Of a stretch of DNA of 64,000 nucleotides, positions 34,875 to 44,541 are shown in pieces; position 1 is the stretch's first letter; every line of letters starts with the position of its first letter. The translations under genes were made by a program, and so were the position numbers. The DNA is from Fuerstiella sp. GTDB taxonomy: Bacteria; Planctomycetota; Planctomycetia; Planctomycetales; Planctomycetaceae. Where the stretch lies: positions 124,001-188,000 of the forward strand of contig JAKVAZ010000002.1 in assembly GCA_022447225.1 (NCBI GenBank), written 5' to 3'. Under the pieces are notes generated by a model. It made no database searches. It had not been told where the DNA came from and saw only the letters and a list, made by a program, of their open reading frames with translations.

Positions 34875-34905
34875 CAATTCGTTCCAAACCCGTCAGACTG
34901 CTCTC

Positions 34906-34941
34906 GAAGCCCGGTGTTTTGGACAATACCGGGCTTCTTTT
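34906..34941 (+). terminator. Rho-independent terminator after the VWA gene
   Basis: GAAGCCCGGT (34906-34915), 12-base loop, ACCGGGCTTC (34928-34937), then TTTT. It starts 31 bases after the stop. Confidence 0.8.
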
Positions 34942-35164
34942 GCTTTCTAAGGACTCCGATCGACTCGCAGTTTGTGCTGCAGGTTTATTCAGAAACCAAC
35001 AGCATGTGACAGCGGCTTGTCCGGGGTTTCCTGCAGAGATGAACTTCTTATTTCAGTAAACTTGTTCCTGTGGTGTTAAGTGCCCCGAGTGAACAGCGGA
35101 GTTCCGGCGTGACGGGACGTGTGAGCTTTGACGATTTGAGGCGTTGCCTCGTGAGACGGTCAGC

Positions 35165-36841
35165 ATGAAACCTCGTTCACTCATTTTGATGTTGCTGATC
35201 GTGGGGATTCCCTGCGCAGTGCTGGTGTGGGCTGCCGTACGGATTTCCCGCAGTGAGCAGGTCGTGGTTGAGCAGCAGTTCCACGATCTGATGCGACAAA
35301 GGTTGTCTGACGTTAGTGACGGCGTCGATCGCTATTTTCAGCAGATCGAAGCTCGGTTGCAGGACCTCACGTCACTCAACAATCCGGATATCTCAACGCT
35401 TCGGCAGCTTGGACGCACCGAGCCATTACTGATGCAGATGTTTCTTGTGACACCGGAAGGCCATTTACAGTATCCGGATCCTGAGGATGCGCTGAATGGC
35501 GATGAACGACGCTTTTTGCTCAAAGCGTCGAAAATATTCACAGAAAAGCATCTCAGCATCGCTTCGGTTAATACCGAAGCGAGAAATTCGGTGCAGGCAA
35601 CTGATCTGAATGCTCAGGCTCATACTGACCAGGTCGTGGAACACACAGCCGAGCTGAGTACCCCCGCCGTTCAGGAGTCTGGGTTTGTGCGACCACTGAA
35701 TACTTCGGACACAGGTTGGTTTGTGTGGTACTGGGACAGCGGCCTGAATCTGATTTACTGGAACCGTCGTCCGTCCGGTCAGATCGTTGGTGCGGCACTG
35801 GATCGTTCGCGCTGGATGGCTGATCTGATCGGTCGGCTTCCCGACAGTTCGGCACAGCATGCGTCTCCCAGTGGAGATAACAGTGAGCCCCGAATTCGTC
35901 TGGTGAATGCGGCATCGTATCCGGTGTACCAGTGGGGGCGAACGGCGGACGACGCTGCTGAAACGGTGTGTGAGATTGCGCTGACCGCACCGCTGTCGTC
36001 CTGGCGATTGCAATGTTTGATTGTTGCCGGTCAGCATCCAGCCCGCTCCCGAGGCACTTTGTATGGCCTGGCCGGTGGCGTGATGGCTGTTGGCGTGGCT
36101 GTTGGCCTGCTTGCATTCGTACTGATACGTGACTTCGCGCGTGAGATGAATGATGCACGTCGACAGGTCAGTTTCGTCAACCAGGTGTCGCATGAACTCA
36201 AAACGCCACTCACGAATATCTGTCTGTATGCCGAACTGCTGGAAAAGGACATGGAACGGCTTCCCGAAGACAGCACACAGCAGCCACGAAAGCGTCTGGA
36301 CGTGATTCTTTCAGAAGGCCAGCGGCTCAGCCGGCTGATCGGTAATGTCCTTACGTTTGCCCGACAGGAACGTCGATCGTTGCGACCTACGTTCTCCCGA
36401 TGTGTTCCGGACGAAATCATTGCACAGGTACTGAGACATTTTTATCCCGTCCTGGCAGCGCTTGAAATCCGGATTGATGCCCGATTGAACGCAGCCGAAT
36501 CACGAACGTTCGATACCGACTTCCTGGAACAGATTCTGGGTAATTTAATCAGTAATGTCGAAAAATATGCGGCTGACAGCGAATCACTGACTGTCAGCAG
36601 TCATGTCCGGGATGGAACTCTCGTTGTTGAAGTCATTGACGACGGGCCCGGTATTGCGGACAACGATCGCGATCGGATATTTGAACCGTTCGTGAGGCTG
36701 TCTCAGGATGTCAGCAGTGCTGCGGGCACCGGGATTGGATTATCGATCAGTCGCGAATTGGCTCGACTGCACGGCGGCGACGTGGCACTCCTGAACAGCA
36801 GCTCGGGATTGCACTTTGTGATCACACTGTGTTTGTCCTGA
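35165..36841 (+). CDS. Membrane sensor histidine kinase (orphan)
   Basis: 558 residues from ATG 35165; a TTG at 35144 is less likely. First membrane helix about 5-24, an extracytoplasmic sensor region of about 270 residues with no recognised domain, a second helix about 298-320, then HisKA with the phospho-acceptor H-box FVNQVSHELKTPLTN (His about 343) and a HATPase module: N-box LEQILGNLISNVEKYAA, G1 DDGPGIADNDRDRIFEPF, G2 GTGIGLSISRELARLHGGD. It autophosphorylates on His and passes the phosphate to a response regulator. None is encoded nearby, so it is an orphan kinase. The downstream acyltransferase starts 82 bases later and may be co-transcribed. Confidence 0.92.
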   Translation: MKPRSLILMLLIVGIPCAVLVWAAVRISRSEQVVVEQQFHDLMRQRLSDVSDGVDRYFQQIEARLQDLTSLNNPDISTLRQLGRTEPLLMQMFLVTPEGHLQYPDPEDALNGDERRFLLKASKIFTEKHLSIASVNTEARNSVQATDLNAQAHTDQVVEHTAELSTPAVQESGFVRPLNTSDTGWFVWYWDSGLNLIYWNRRPSGQIVGAALDRSRWMADLIGRLPDSSAQHASPSGDNSEPRIRLVNAASYPVYQWGRTADDAAETVCEIALTAPLSSWRLQCLIVAGQHPARSRGTLYGLAGGVMAVGVAVGLLAFVLIRDFAREMNDARRQVSFVNQVSHELKTPLTNICLYAELLEKDMERLPEDSTQQPRKRLDVILSEGQRLSRLIGNVLTFARQERRSLRPTFSRCVPDEIIAQVLRHFYPVLAALEIRIDARLNAAESRTFDTDFLEQILGNLISNVEKYAADSESLTVSSHVRDGTLVVEVIDDGPGIADNDRDRIFEPFVRLSQDVSSAAGTGIGLSISRELARLHGGDVALLNSSSGLHFVITLCLS

Positions 36842-36923
36842 CGAAAAATTCACAGGATGCCGGAACCCCACGTCCAGTTTGTTCTGGCTGAATCCCGGAT
36901 CCACGGGTAGTCTGCGGCGTGTT

Positions 36924-38189
36924 ATGGTTCGCTCAGCACGAATTCGTCGTCGAGTCTTTCGGACACACCGACCTCCATCGGTGGTGGTTGCCGATGCGGC
37001 CTACGAGTTTATTCCTCCGCATCACGGGAAAATATGGCCGAGGCTGCTGAACATCCTGACGCCGTATTTTCTGAATACTCGCTATGGTGTGACAAAGGTT
37101 GAACTTCGCGGAGAGGATTCTCTGCGGTCGCTGCATGGGGCAGGGCACAGTATTCTGTTGGCGCCGAACCATTCGCGGATGGCTGATCCCGTTGTGCTGC
37201 TGCAGATGGCCCGACGACTAAAGCAGTCGCTGTTCATCATGGCCAGTTCGCATCTGTTTCACAGTAATCGTTTGATGTCGTTTACTATGAGGCGTGTGGG
37301 CGCGTTCAGCGTGTACCGGGAAGGCGTTGACCGGACGGCGGTCCGGACAGCGATTGACATTTTGGTGCAGGGCCACCGGCCACTGGTCATTTTCCCGGAG
37401 GGGGCCCTGAGTCAGGCGAACGATCACCTGAATGCACTGATGGACGGCGTCGGGATGATTGCCCGTTCGGCGCAGCGGCGAATCCGGACCGATTCCGGTG
37501 GTTCGGATCGTCGAGTGGTCGTATTGCCCGTGGGGATCAAGTATCTGTTTCAGGGAGACGTCCTGTCCACTGTTTCTCCGATTTTGTCTGACATCGAAGA
37601 ACGTCTGTTGTGGGGAGCTCGGCATGATCGACCCCTGATCGAGCGCATCATTCGCATAGGCAGCGCATTGCTGAGTCTCAAAGAGATCGAGTATCTGGGA
37701 CGATCTCAGTCCGGATCGATCGAAGAACGTCAGGTCCGGCTGATCGATGGTGTTTTGCATCCGATCGAACGTGTCTGGCAGCAAACATCATCGGGATCGG
37801 TGATTGAACGTGTTCGCGAACTGCGACGGCAGATCATTCCGGAAATGATTGATGGGGAATTAGGCACACCGGAGCTGCAACGTCGACACAAGCAACTCAG
37901 CGACCTGGAACTGGCCCAGGCCATCAGTCTGTTTCCGCCGGAATATGTGCAGTCGCGACCCACCGTTGATCGAATTCTGGAAACAGTGGAGCGTTTTGCC
38001 GAAAACCTGACTGGTAAGGAACAGACTCACCGGCCACTGCATGTCGTGGTCCAGATTGGTGAACCAATTGACGTCGAACCGGGACGCCCGCGCGATGCAG
38101 CGGAGGACCCGCTCAATGGAAACATCGCCACACAGTTGCGAGGGATTCTGGGGAAACTGGCGACCGAGTCCCGTCTGTATGAGTCTTAG
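36924..38189 (+). CDS. PlsC-type 1-acyl-glycerol-3-phosphate acyltransferase-like protein
   Basis: 421 residues from ATG 36924; a TTG at 36879 is possible. The PlsC domain covers about 50-200 with the catalytic HX4D box NHSRMAD (His83, Asp88), FSVYREGVDR (acceptor-binding block) and FPEGALS (about 157-163). The C-terminal 220 residues are not part of the usual domain; they look helical and polar (ELRRQIIPEMIDGELGTPELQRRHKQLSDLE). A substrate other than lysophosphatidate, for example an ornithine-lipid or glycolipid precursor, is possible. No clear membrane helix; likely membrane-associated. Confidence 0.82.
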   Translation: MVRSARIRRRVFRTHRPPSVVVADAAYEFIPPHHGKIWPRLLNILTPYFLNTRYGVTKVELRGEDSLRSLHGAGHSILLAPNHSRMADPVVLLQMARRLKQSLFIMASSHLFHSNRLMSFTMRRVGAFSVYREGVDRTAVRTAIDILVQGHRPLVIFPEGALSQANDHLNALMDGVGMIARSAQRRIRTDSGGSDRRVVVLPVGIKYLFQGDVLSTVSPILSDIEERLLWGARHDRPLIERIIRIGSALLSLKEIEYLGRSQSGSIEERQVRLIDGVLHPIERVWQQTSSGSVIERVRELRRQIIPEMIDGELGTPELQRRHKQLSDLELAQAISLFPPEYVQSRPTVDRILETVERFAENLTGKEQTHRPLHVVVQIGEPIDVEPGRPRDAAEDPLNGNIATQLRGILGKLATESRLYES

Positions 38190-38222
38190 CACGAATTCAG
38201 CCGTGTGACCGCTTCTGCGAAT

Positions 38223-39803
38223 TCAGCTTTTGCCAGACTGTCCGGCTGATGGCGCCGGAAACAGAAACCACGGGTATGTTCGGCACTCGATTGCTGCCTG
38301 TGTTTCGGGTGTCAGATTCTGGAGAACAGTGAGCTGTTCGCTGAACGTGTCGTTGACTTTGGTTTTGATTGCGTTGGACAGCAACTGAATTCGGTGTCCG
38401 ACATCTTTGGCTGATTGTCCGGTGTTCTGTGCGAACCTGAGCTGCGCGACTTCGGCTTCCTTTTGCACACACAATCTTTGCAATTCGGCTTCCACGGGTT
38501 CGCTGAAGACTCCGGTGCCGAATTGTCGCTGAGGATTGAACTGCATGTCACGCAGTTTTTCATTTAATGACTGACACGTTCGCAGTTCCGTGTGACGTTC
38601 TTCATACAGGAATCGCGACGCACTGGCGACCACGAACGGCGGTGGTTCCACGTTCCACCAGGAACGCAGAAATTCCGTCGTAAACTGATCATAGTGACCA
38701 CCGCCGGTGCCGTGTACGAATAGGTCAGCGAACAGCAGACGCAGGAAGCCGGTGATCATTGCGCCTCGAGGAATTAGCTGAATTCCCTGCCGCAGCAGAT
38801 TTTTCAGAACTTCTACGGAACCACCCGGCGGGAAAGTTTCAACAGACCTGCCATCGGCAAACAGAGTCATCGCGCCCCGAATTCTACGAACTACTGCCCG
38901 ATGGCGAGTCTGACTGCTGTCATCGAGCACCCAGAACGGGAGTTCCGTTCCTTCCGGGTCGGACTGCAGTTCCGGAAACGGGTTGGCCTGATTTCGGATT
39001 CCGTGAGTGTTACGATAGTCGGCCAGGCACCCGTTATAGGCCTGGGCGAACAACTCGTGTTTTTCAAGGATACTTGCCGTCAGTTCCAGCACTTCCGGGA
39101 AAACACAAATCTCAGACAAGGGCAGTTCGAGAAGTCTGCATCCCATTCCTTGTGACCAGCGTACGATTGTGTTTGCTTCAGCGGCTTTTACGTCGATTTT
39201 TGCCAGCCGGCAATAGTCCGCTGAGATATCGCAAAACTGTGTTTGAGTGCCTGATGTTGCGGTCGACTTCAGTTCCGCGGTGACGAGCTGTGTTTGCTGT
39301 GCAATCTGTTCTGCAGGCAGGAGTTCTACCGACCTGTACAGACCTGTCGAAGACGCGAATGTCGCTGAAGTCAGTACCAGTTGATTTGATTCTGACTGCC
39401 TGGTGTCAGGAACTGTCTGTGGATACCGGAACATTCCCGGGTCACCTGTATCGGTATCGATCGTGACAGACACACCAATTGCTGATCCGTCGGCCACCTG
39501 TTCCGTACACTCATATTTGAACGTGATGCCACTGTGAAAAATGATGGGCTGATGGCCTGTCATGATGATCGGCCGAATTTGGGAGTCACTCCCGAAAATC
39601 CTGTTCTCCGGAACGTTCACACCGGCTGACTGAGCGGCGTTACGGAGTCGCAATACGTACTGTTCGGCTGCTTCGGTGAGTCGTCGACGGGCCGTACGGC
39701 GCTGATGTGCCAAATGGCTGTTCGAATCGAACGGATGACGGGGTATGAGAACATCGGACCATTCTGTGACATCCGGGCTGGTAACGATGTCTGTCCAGTG
39801 CAC
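38223..39803 (-). CDS. BshC-like conserved protein (putative cysteine-adding enzyme)
   Basis: 526 residues. The pattern PIIMTGHQPIIFHSGITFKYECTEQVADGSAIGVSVTIDTDTG resembles the early strand of BshC, the bacillithiol-synthase cysteine ligase (which has GQQ-x-G in the same place), and the length agrees with BshC (about 540). The C-terminal coiled coil (EAELQRLCVQKEAEVAQLRFAQNT) also fits. Planctomycete proteins of this type form their own branch, so bacillithiol synthesis is only a suggestion: neither bshA nor bshB is present in the window. Cytoplasmic. The start ATG at 39803 has no strong ribosome site. The upstream pseudouridine synthase gene ends 84 bases before it on the same strand. Confidence 0.55.
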   Translation of the reverse strand: MHWTDIVTSPDVTEWSDVLIPRHPFDSNSHLAHQRRTARRRLTEAAEQYVLRLRNAAQSAGVNVPENRIFGSDSQIRPIIMTGHQPIIFHSGITFKYECTEQVADGSAIGVSVTIDTDTGDPGMFRYPQTVPDTRQSESNQLVLTSATFASSTGLYRSVELLPAEQIAQQTQLVTAELKSTATSGTQTQFCDISADYCRLAKIDVKAAEANTIVRWSQGMGCRLLELPLSEICVFPEVLELTASILEKHELFAQAYNGCLADYRNTHGIRNQANPFPELQSDPEGTELPFWVLDDSSQTRHRAVVRRIRGAMTLFADGRSVETFPPGGSVEVLKNLLRQGIQLIPRGAMITGFLRLLFADLFVHGTGGGHYDQFTTEFLRSWWNVEPPPFVVASASRFLYEERHTELRTCQSLNEKLRDMQFNPQRQFGTGVFSEPVEAELQRLCVQKEAEVAQLRFAQNTGQSAKDVGHRIQLLSNAIKTKVNDTFSEQLTVLQNLTPETQAAIECRTYPWFLFPAPSAGQSGKS

Positions 39804-39887
39804 TTGTTCGATTTTCGTTGTTCGACGGGAAAGGGATGGTGATTTCAGTACAGTTGAGGCAGCTCAGCAACAGCTTAGCGAACTGCG

Positions 39888-40805
39888 TCAGTCCTTTGGA
39901 TGTGACCGGTGACGTACAGAACCGCGTTTTGTCGAAGTGGCTTTACCAGTTTTACGGGGACCACCTTGGTGACGACTGTTGGCGTTGCGGTTTGGATTCC
40001 TGTTTGTGGACCGTTCATTCGGACGTCCTGACACGAAATCATGCAGTTCACGGACTTCGGCGGACCGCAGTTCCCGACACTGACCGGGCTTCAGGCGACC
40101 AATTCGCAGTGGACCAAATGCGACTCGCTGCAGTTGAATGACTTTATGTCCGCACCGGGCCAGCATGCGGCGAACTTCACGGTTCTTTCCTTCCCGAAGC
40201 TGAATCTCAAGAAACGCACTGTGTCCCCGACGTTTGAGGAATCGAACTTCGCGAAATCGAAAAATGCCGTCCGAAAAGTGCATTCCTTTACGGAGTTCTG
40301 TCAGTGTTTCCTGAGTTGGTACACCAGCCACCTGCGCCCGATATTCTCTGACGACTTCATAACGCGGGTGAGCCATATGTTCGGCCAAATTCCCGTCATT
40401 TGTCAGCAGGAGTAAACCTTCCGTATGTTCATCGAGTCGCCCGACAGTGAACAGTCGGTCAGCATCACCTGGAACGAGATCGATTGCCCGGGGGCGTCCG
40501 GATGGATCACGATTCGTGCACAGAACACCCTTTGGCTTGTTCAGCAGATAGTACTTCGGCTTTGGCAGATGCAGACGTTCTCCATCCATCAGAACAATAT
40601 CCGTAGCCGGATCAACGGTATGCGCGGGGTCTGTCACTGTTTGGCTGTTAACCGTCACGCGACCCTCACGGATATAGCTTTCACATTTCCGGCGGGAATC
40701 AATGCCTGCAGTTGCAATGAATTTTTGCAGACGTTGTCCACCGCCGGAAGCTGCAGTCATGGATCGCTGGCGGGAGCGATGTTTTGACGGCGTGCGGCGC
40801 GGCAT
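39888..40805 (-). CDS. rluB: RsuA/RluB-family pseudouridine synthase
   Basis: 305 residues from ATG 40805, preceded by CAGGGA; an in-frame start at 40892 is less likely. N-terminal S4 RNA-binding domain (about 24-75, QRLQKFIATAGIDSRRKCESYIREGRVTVN) and the RsuA/RluB/RluE catalytic domain with KPKGVLCTNRDPSGRP, the catalytic-Asp motif GRLDEHTEGLLLLTNDG (Asp125) and EGKNREVRRMLARCGHKVIQLQRVAFGP. It isomerises uridine to pseudouridine in rRNA; RluB acts on 23S helix 93. The C-terminal 45 residues are basic and low-complexity (NERSTNRNPNRNANSRHQGG), an unusual tail. The symbol is by similarity; RsuA or RluE specificity cannot be excluded. Confidence 0.85.
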   Translation of the reverse strand: MPRRTPSKHRSRQRSMTAASGGGQRLQKFIATAGIDSRRKCESYIREGRVTVNSQTVTDPAHTVDPATDIVLMDGERLHLPKPKYYLLNKPKGVLCTNRDPSGRPRAIDLVPGDADRLFTVGRLDEHTEGLLLLTNDGNLAEHMAHPRYEVVREYRAQVAGVPTQETLTELRKGMHFSDGIFRFREVRFLKRRGHSAFLEIQLREGKNREVRRMLARCGHKVIQLQRVAFGPLRIGRLKPGQCRELRSAEVRELHDFVSGRPNERSTNRNPNRNANSRHQGGPRKTGKATSTKRGSVRHRSHPKD

Positions 40806-41510
40806 AGCAGGCGTCCCTGAAACGTGGGGATTCTGTGGGTGACGGGAACAGCAAGGAATTGTACCGTTGCCAAACGCTGTGATCGCCAGCAATCATTGAA
40901 ATTCGTTGTCGAATACTTTTCCTGTTTTACAGTCACCGGTACAGATACATCCGGACACGACTGATATGTCATGAAGTTTCTGTTTTCACAGACAGAACGG
41001 TGTAATTGGCACAGCGTGTTGATCAGATCCTGGCGTTCGAATGACTAAATTCGATCTTATCAGTGTTGACGCACGACCGGGACAGCGAACGGAGTCCGGA
41101 ATACTTCCCGGTCAGTGGATGCAAATCCTGTCAGTCGAAAAACCAGGACAGGAGCGGTGACGATGGGGGTATTCCTGAAGAGACTGACCGTTTGAACTTT
41201 ACACCGGATCGAGTCAGGCCGGTTTTGATTTTGCGACCCTGCTAATCGTTACAGTCTGACCCGGACAAACCGTTTCGGTGCTACAAACCGGCAGAGACCG
41301 ACCAAAGGTACGTTGCTGAACAGCAAATTTTGCAGGAATTCAGCATCAAATGTCGAAGTACCGACTTAGAGTCCATGCGACAGACGGAATGTGTCCGCAT
41401 TTGGACATTGCGTTATTTGGCAAGGCTTGCCCCTGCCCCTGCCCCTTTGCCTCGGGCTCGAATGGACGGGCGGCAATCGTTCAAGATGAAAGATTGACCG
41501 GAGACTTACA
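40806..41510. other. Divergent intergenic region between rluB and csrA
   Basis: 705 bases. Contains a small CCCCTG triplication (about 41430-41447) and the csrA leader. Short frames on both strands have no ribosome site. No tRNA or terminator found. The csrA promoter should lie in the last 150 bases, but no convincing match is seen. Confidence 0.4.
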
Positions 41511-41696
41511 ATGCTTGTACTCAGCAGAAAAAAAGACGAGAAAATCGTCATTGGTGAAAACATCACACTCATGGTGATTGAGATCCGTGGGGACAAAGTT
41601 CGACTTGGAATTGACGCTCCTCGTGACGTTGCTGTTCACCGTGAAGAAGTCTTCGACGCGATCAGGCGTGAGTCAGAACAGAAACAGGCAGACTGA
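41511..41696 (+). CDS. csrA: Carbon storage regulator CsrA
   Basis: 61 residues, normal length. The whole protein fits CsrA/RsmA: MLVLSRKKDEKIVIGENITLMVIEIRGDKVRLGIDAPRDVAVHREEVFDAI, with the RNA-binding residues of strand 1 (Leu4-Arg6 region) and strand 5 (GIDAP...V-H-R) intact. It works as a dimer that binds GGA motifs in mRNA leaders and blocks or helps translation. Its own ribosome site is GGAG (41500-41503), itself a possible CsrA target. In FliW-carrying bacteria CsrA controls flagellin; no flagellar gene is adjacent here. Monocistronic as far as can be seen. Confidence 0.96.
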   Translation: MLVLSRKKDEKIVIGENITLMVIEIRGDKVRLGIDAPRDVAVHREEVFDAIRRESEQKQAD

Positions 41697-41820
41697 TTTT
41701 GCGACAGACCCACATTGACTGCGGGATGCAGCCGTATGTTGCTTTTACTGTGATCCTGCGTCCGGCTTCCGATCTGCTGAACCTTCAACGGTCGTTTTTG
41801 GTTGACACAAACCGCCTCTG

Positions 41821-44223
41821 TCATGTTTCCGAGGTGGCGACGGCCTCTGACTGGTAACCTGCGAGACGGCTAAAGACTCCCAGCCGTCCCTGAGCCAGCA
41901 GAATTAGAAAAGACGGGACCATCACCGGCCGTACAAGAAATGTATCCAGCAGCACCCCGGTGGCCAGAGCAAACCCAAGCTGGTCCATCCCCACAAGGCT
42001 GCCGGCCAGAAGTGATGCGAATGTCCCTGCCATAATGATGCCGCAGCTGCTGATGATGCTGCCGGTCTTCTGCAGAGCGACAGTAATGCCCTGGATGTTA
42101 CCGTACGTGGCAGTTTCTTCCTGAATCCGCGTCATGAGGAAGATGTTATAGTCCTCACCAACGGCGATCAGAATCGTGAACAGGAACAGCGGTACTTTCC
42201 AGTCGAGCCCTGCGAAAGTGTCAGGTTCCATTGCCCAGAACACCATGAATGTGAATCCGAGTGTTGCGAGGTAACTCAGAAACACGGTAAACATCAGATA
42301 GCTGCACACGCCGGGACGTTTGAGCAGTACGACCAGAATAAGAAACACACCCAGCATCACGAGTGAATCGATGCGAATCTGGTCCCGGTCGGTAACCTCT
42401 TTAAGATCACTTAGACTTGGTGTTGCTCCCAGGAATGATAATTTCGCGTCCCGAATCTCCTCCGGGAGATACTGTGCGAATCGATCCTGCAGTTCACGGA
42501 ATTCTTCGATGCTGTCGCGGTCAAACGGATCCGAATGCAGGATCAGTTCGAGGCGGGTGATCGAACGATCGGACCTGCTGGCAAATAATCTGCGGCCAAG
42601 TGTTTTAGCCGTGATTCTGGCCATCGGACTCTCCAGCGGTCGCTGACCGGCCGGATGTGTCATCGAACGGACTGTATGCAGACCCAGTGTTTCCCTGGCG
42701 TTCACCAGATTCTCAGTTAACTCACGAACAATCCGGTTTCCTTTGATGCTTCCGGCTGCATAAAAATCAACATTTTCCGCTTTGACCAGTACATTCAGCA
42801 TACCGCTTTCACCAGCCGGGAAATGTTTGGTGAGTGCTCGGGCCCCCTGGACTGACGGGGATGAATCAGGTAACTCCGTCAGCAGTCCGTAGCTCAAATG
42901 GCCGAACCACGCGATACCGGCTGCTGCAAACGGCAACAGCAACAGGATACTGCCTGCCAGGAAGGTCAGTGGTCTTAGTGTGAGCAATTGCCCGATTCGA
43001 CCCCAGCCTCGCTGAATCAGGTTAGCCTGTGCAATCCGGGTTGGCATATCTGACCGTGCGATCCACCCTGTGGGACCGGTCAGAGACTGCCTCGCGACAT
43101 TGGGCCAGAACGCCCAACGTCCTAACAATCGCAACAACGCAGGTGTGAGTGTCAGCGATGCAGTCAGACAAATTGCCAGTCCAAATGTAACTGCGATTCC
43201 GGCCTGTCGAAATTTTCCGAATTCAGCAAACACCATCATCCCGATGCCGCACATGACCGTACCTGCACTGGCAGTGAGAGCGGCTCCGACACGTTCGAGT
43301 GTCCGTGCGACTGCTTCTTCAATCGTAGCCCCGGTGTGAAGTTCTTCACGATAGCGAGCAATCAGGAACAGACAGTAGTCGACACCGGCACCGTATAAGA
43401 TCACGGTGACGTAAGTTTCAATTCCATTGAACAGCGTGATCCAGTTCTCTCCGGCTGCTGTGGCCAGCAGCGACAGTGATGTCACCGTCGCTGTCACGAC
43501 TGTTACCAGTGGAATGAAAGCGAGCAGCGGAGCGCGGTAGATGATAATCAGCAGGACCACAACCAGAATCACAGTCCATTTTTCCGTGGAACGTGCACTC
43601 AGTTTGGATTCTCGCATCATATCGCGGCCAAAGGTGGCTGAGCCGCTGAAGGAAATGTCGAGACCCGCCGGAATTTCTCCACTTGTCCGGTGTGGTGTGC
43701 GACGAATATCTTCCAGCATCGATTCGACGCTGGCGATCAGAACGGCATTGTCCTGATCAAGGAACTCTGTAGCGAGCTGAAGGACGATCAAGGTTGCCTG
43801 TTGATCTTCACTGATGAACAGACTTCCCGTGCCCCGTGTCCCGAACCAGTGCAGACGTGATACTTTATGTTCGGTATCATCGTCGTGTGAGTCCTTTCCT
43901 GGACTTAGTTCAGCCACTTCGCGAAGTTTGGGAATCAGTGTCTCACGAATAAACTCTTTGTCTGAGTCTTTGAGACCGGCCGCTGATGTTTCCCGTCGCA
44001 CAACCAGAACAACGTTGCTGGAAAGCGTATCATCGAATGCAGCTGCAAACTGTTCTTCAGCTACGAGGCTGGGAGATCCGGGAGGCAGGAATGCAAATTC
44101 CCCGTTTTCTGCAACTTCGTTCCACTCAGGGGCCAGCATGAGCGAACCGACGAGCAGTACGATCCAGATTGGGACCACGAACCCGGCGTGGCGTGATGAA
44201 AGTCGCCCCAGAAACTGAAACAT
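41821..44223 (-). CDS. MMPL-family RND transporter
   Basis: 800 residues from ATG 44223 (MFQFLGRLSSRHAGFVVPIWIVLLVG, the usual beginning); an in-frame start at 44295 would add a basic tail. Two repeats of one helix, a large extracytoplasmic loop and five helices give twelve membrane helices. The MMPL G-x-x-x-DY-x-x-F motifs are seen in both halves: GAGVDYCLFLIARYREEL (about residue 280) and AVGEDYNIFLMTRIQEE (about 690), which carry the proton-relay Asp-Tyr. MMPL proteins export lipids or hydrophobic molecules, for example hopanoids or surface lipids, using the proton gradient. No periplasmic adaptor or outer-membrane gene is adjacent. Confidence 0.9.
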   Translation of the reverse strand: MFQFLGRLSSRHAGFVVPIWIVLLVGSLMLAPEWNEVAENGEFAFLPPGSPSLVAEEQFAAAFDDTLSSNVVLVVRRETSAAGLKDSDKEFIRETLIPKLREVAELSPGKDSHDDDTEHKVSRLHWFGTRGTGSLFISEDQQATLIVLQLATEFLDQDNAVLIASVESMLEDIRRTPHRTSGEIPAGLDISFSGSATFGRDMMRESKLSARSTEKWTVILVVVLLIIIYRAPLLAFIPLVTVVTATVTSLSLLATAAGENWITLFNGIETYVTVILYGAGVDYCLFLIARYREELHTGATIEEAVARTLERVGAALTASAGTVMCGIGMMVFAEFGKFRQAGIAVTFGLAICLTASLTLTPALLRLLGRWAFWPNVARQSLTGPTGWIARSDMPTRIAQANLIQRGWGRIGQLLTLRPLTFLAGSILLLLPFAAAGIAWFGHLSYGLLTELPDSSPSVQGARALTKHFPAGESGMLNVLVKAENVDFYAAGSIKGNRIVRELTENLVNARETLGLHTVRSMTHPAGQRPLESPMARITAKTLGRRLFASRSDRSITRLELILHSDPFDRDSIEEFRELQDRFAQYLPEEIRDAKLSFLGATPSLSDLKEVTDRDQIRIDSLVMLGVFLILVVLLKRPGVCSYLMFTVFLSYLATLGFTFMVFWAMEPDTFAGLDWKVPLFLFTILIAVGEDYNIFLMTRIQEETATYGNIQGITVALQKTGSIISSCGIIMAGTFASLLAGSLVGMDQLGFALATGVLLDTFLVRPVMVPSFLILLAQGRLGVFSRLAGYQSEAVATSET

Positions 44224-44541
44224 AAATCGGCGAATGCGACGATAAAAAGTGACAGGGCAACCCGAATTCCCGCGTTTGCTTACCCTGGTGGTCAAAGTGA
44301 CGGGTTTGCGACACTATCCACCCCGCCGTGTGAAATCAACGCTGAACACCAGCTTCGACGGTATCGAACCAAACGGTATCGCAGACACCGTACTAATCTG
44401 CCCAAAAAGTCCGGACCACTGTCAGGGCAGGCATACCGGTTTTCCTCGTGGATACATTGTTCAGAACAGTCGGTGGTTCTTGCGACGGTGTTCAGGACTC
44501 GTAAAAAAAGTAGTGCACCGTTGCTTGACGAAGTTTGCTCC
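44224..44541. other. Intergenic region between lipoprotein gene and MMPL gene
   Basis: 318 bases between two minus-strand genes. No promoter, terminator hairpin or small gene stands out. Confidence 0.35.

Noticed and set aside
41430-41447. CCCCTG tandem repeat upstream of csrA
   Set aside because: Only three short units; likely chance.
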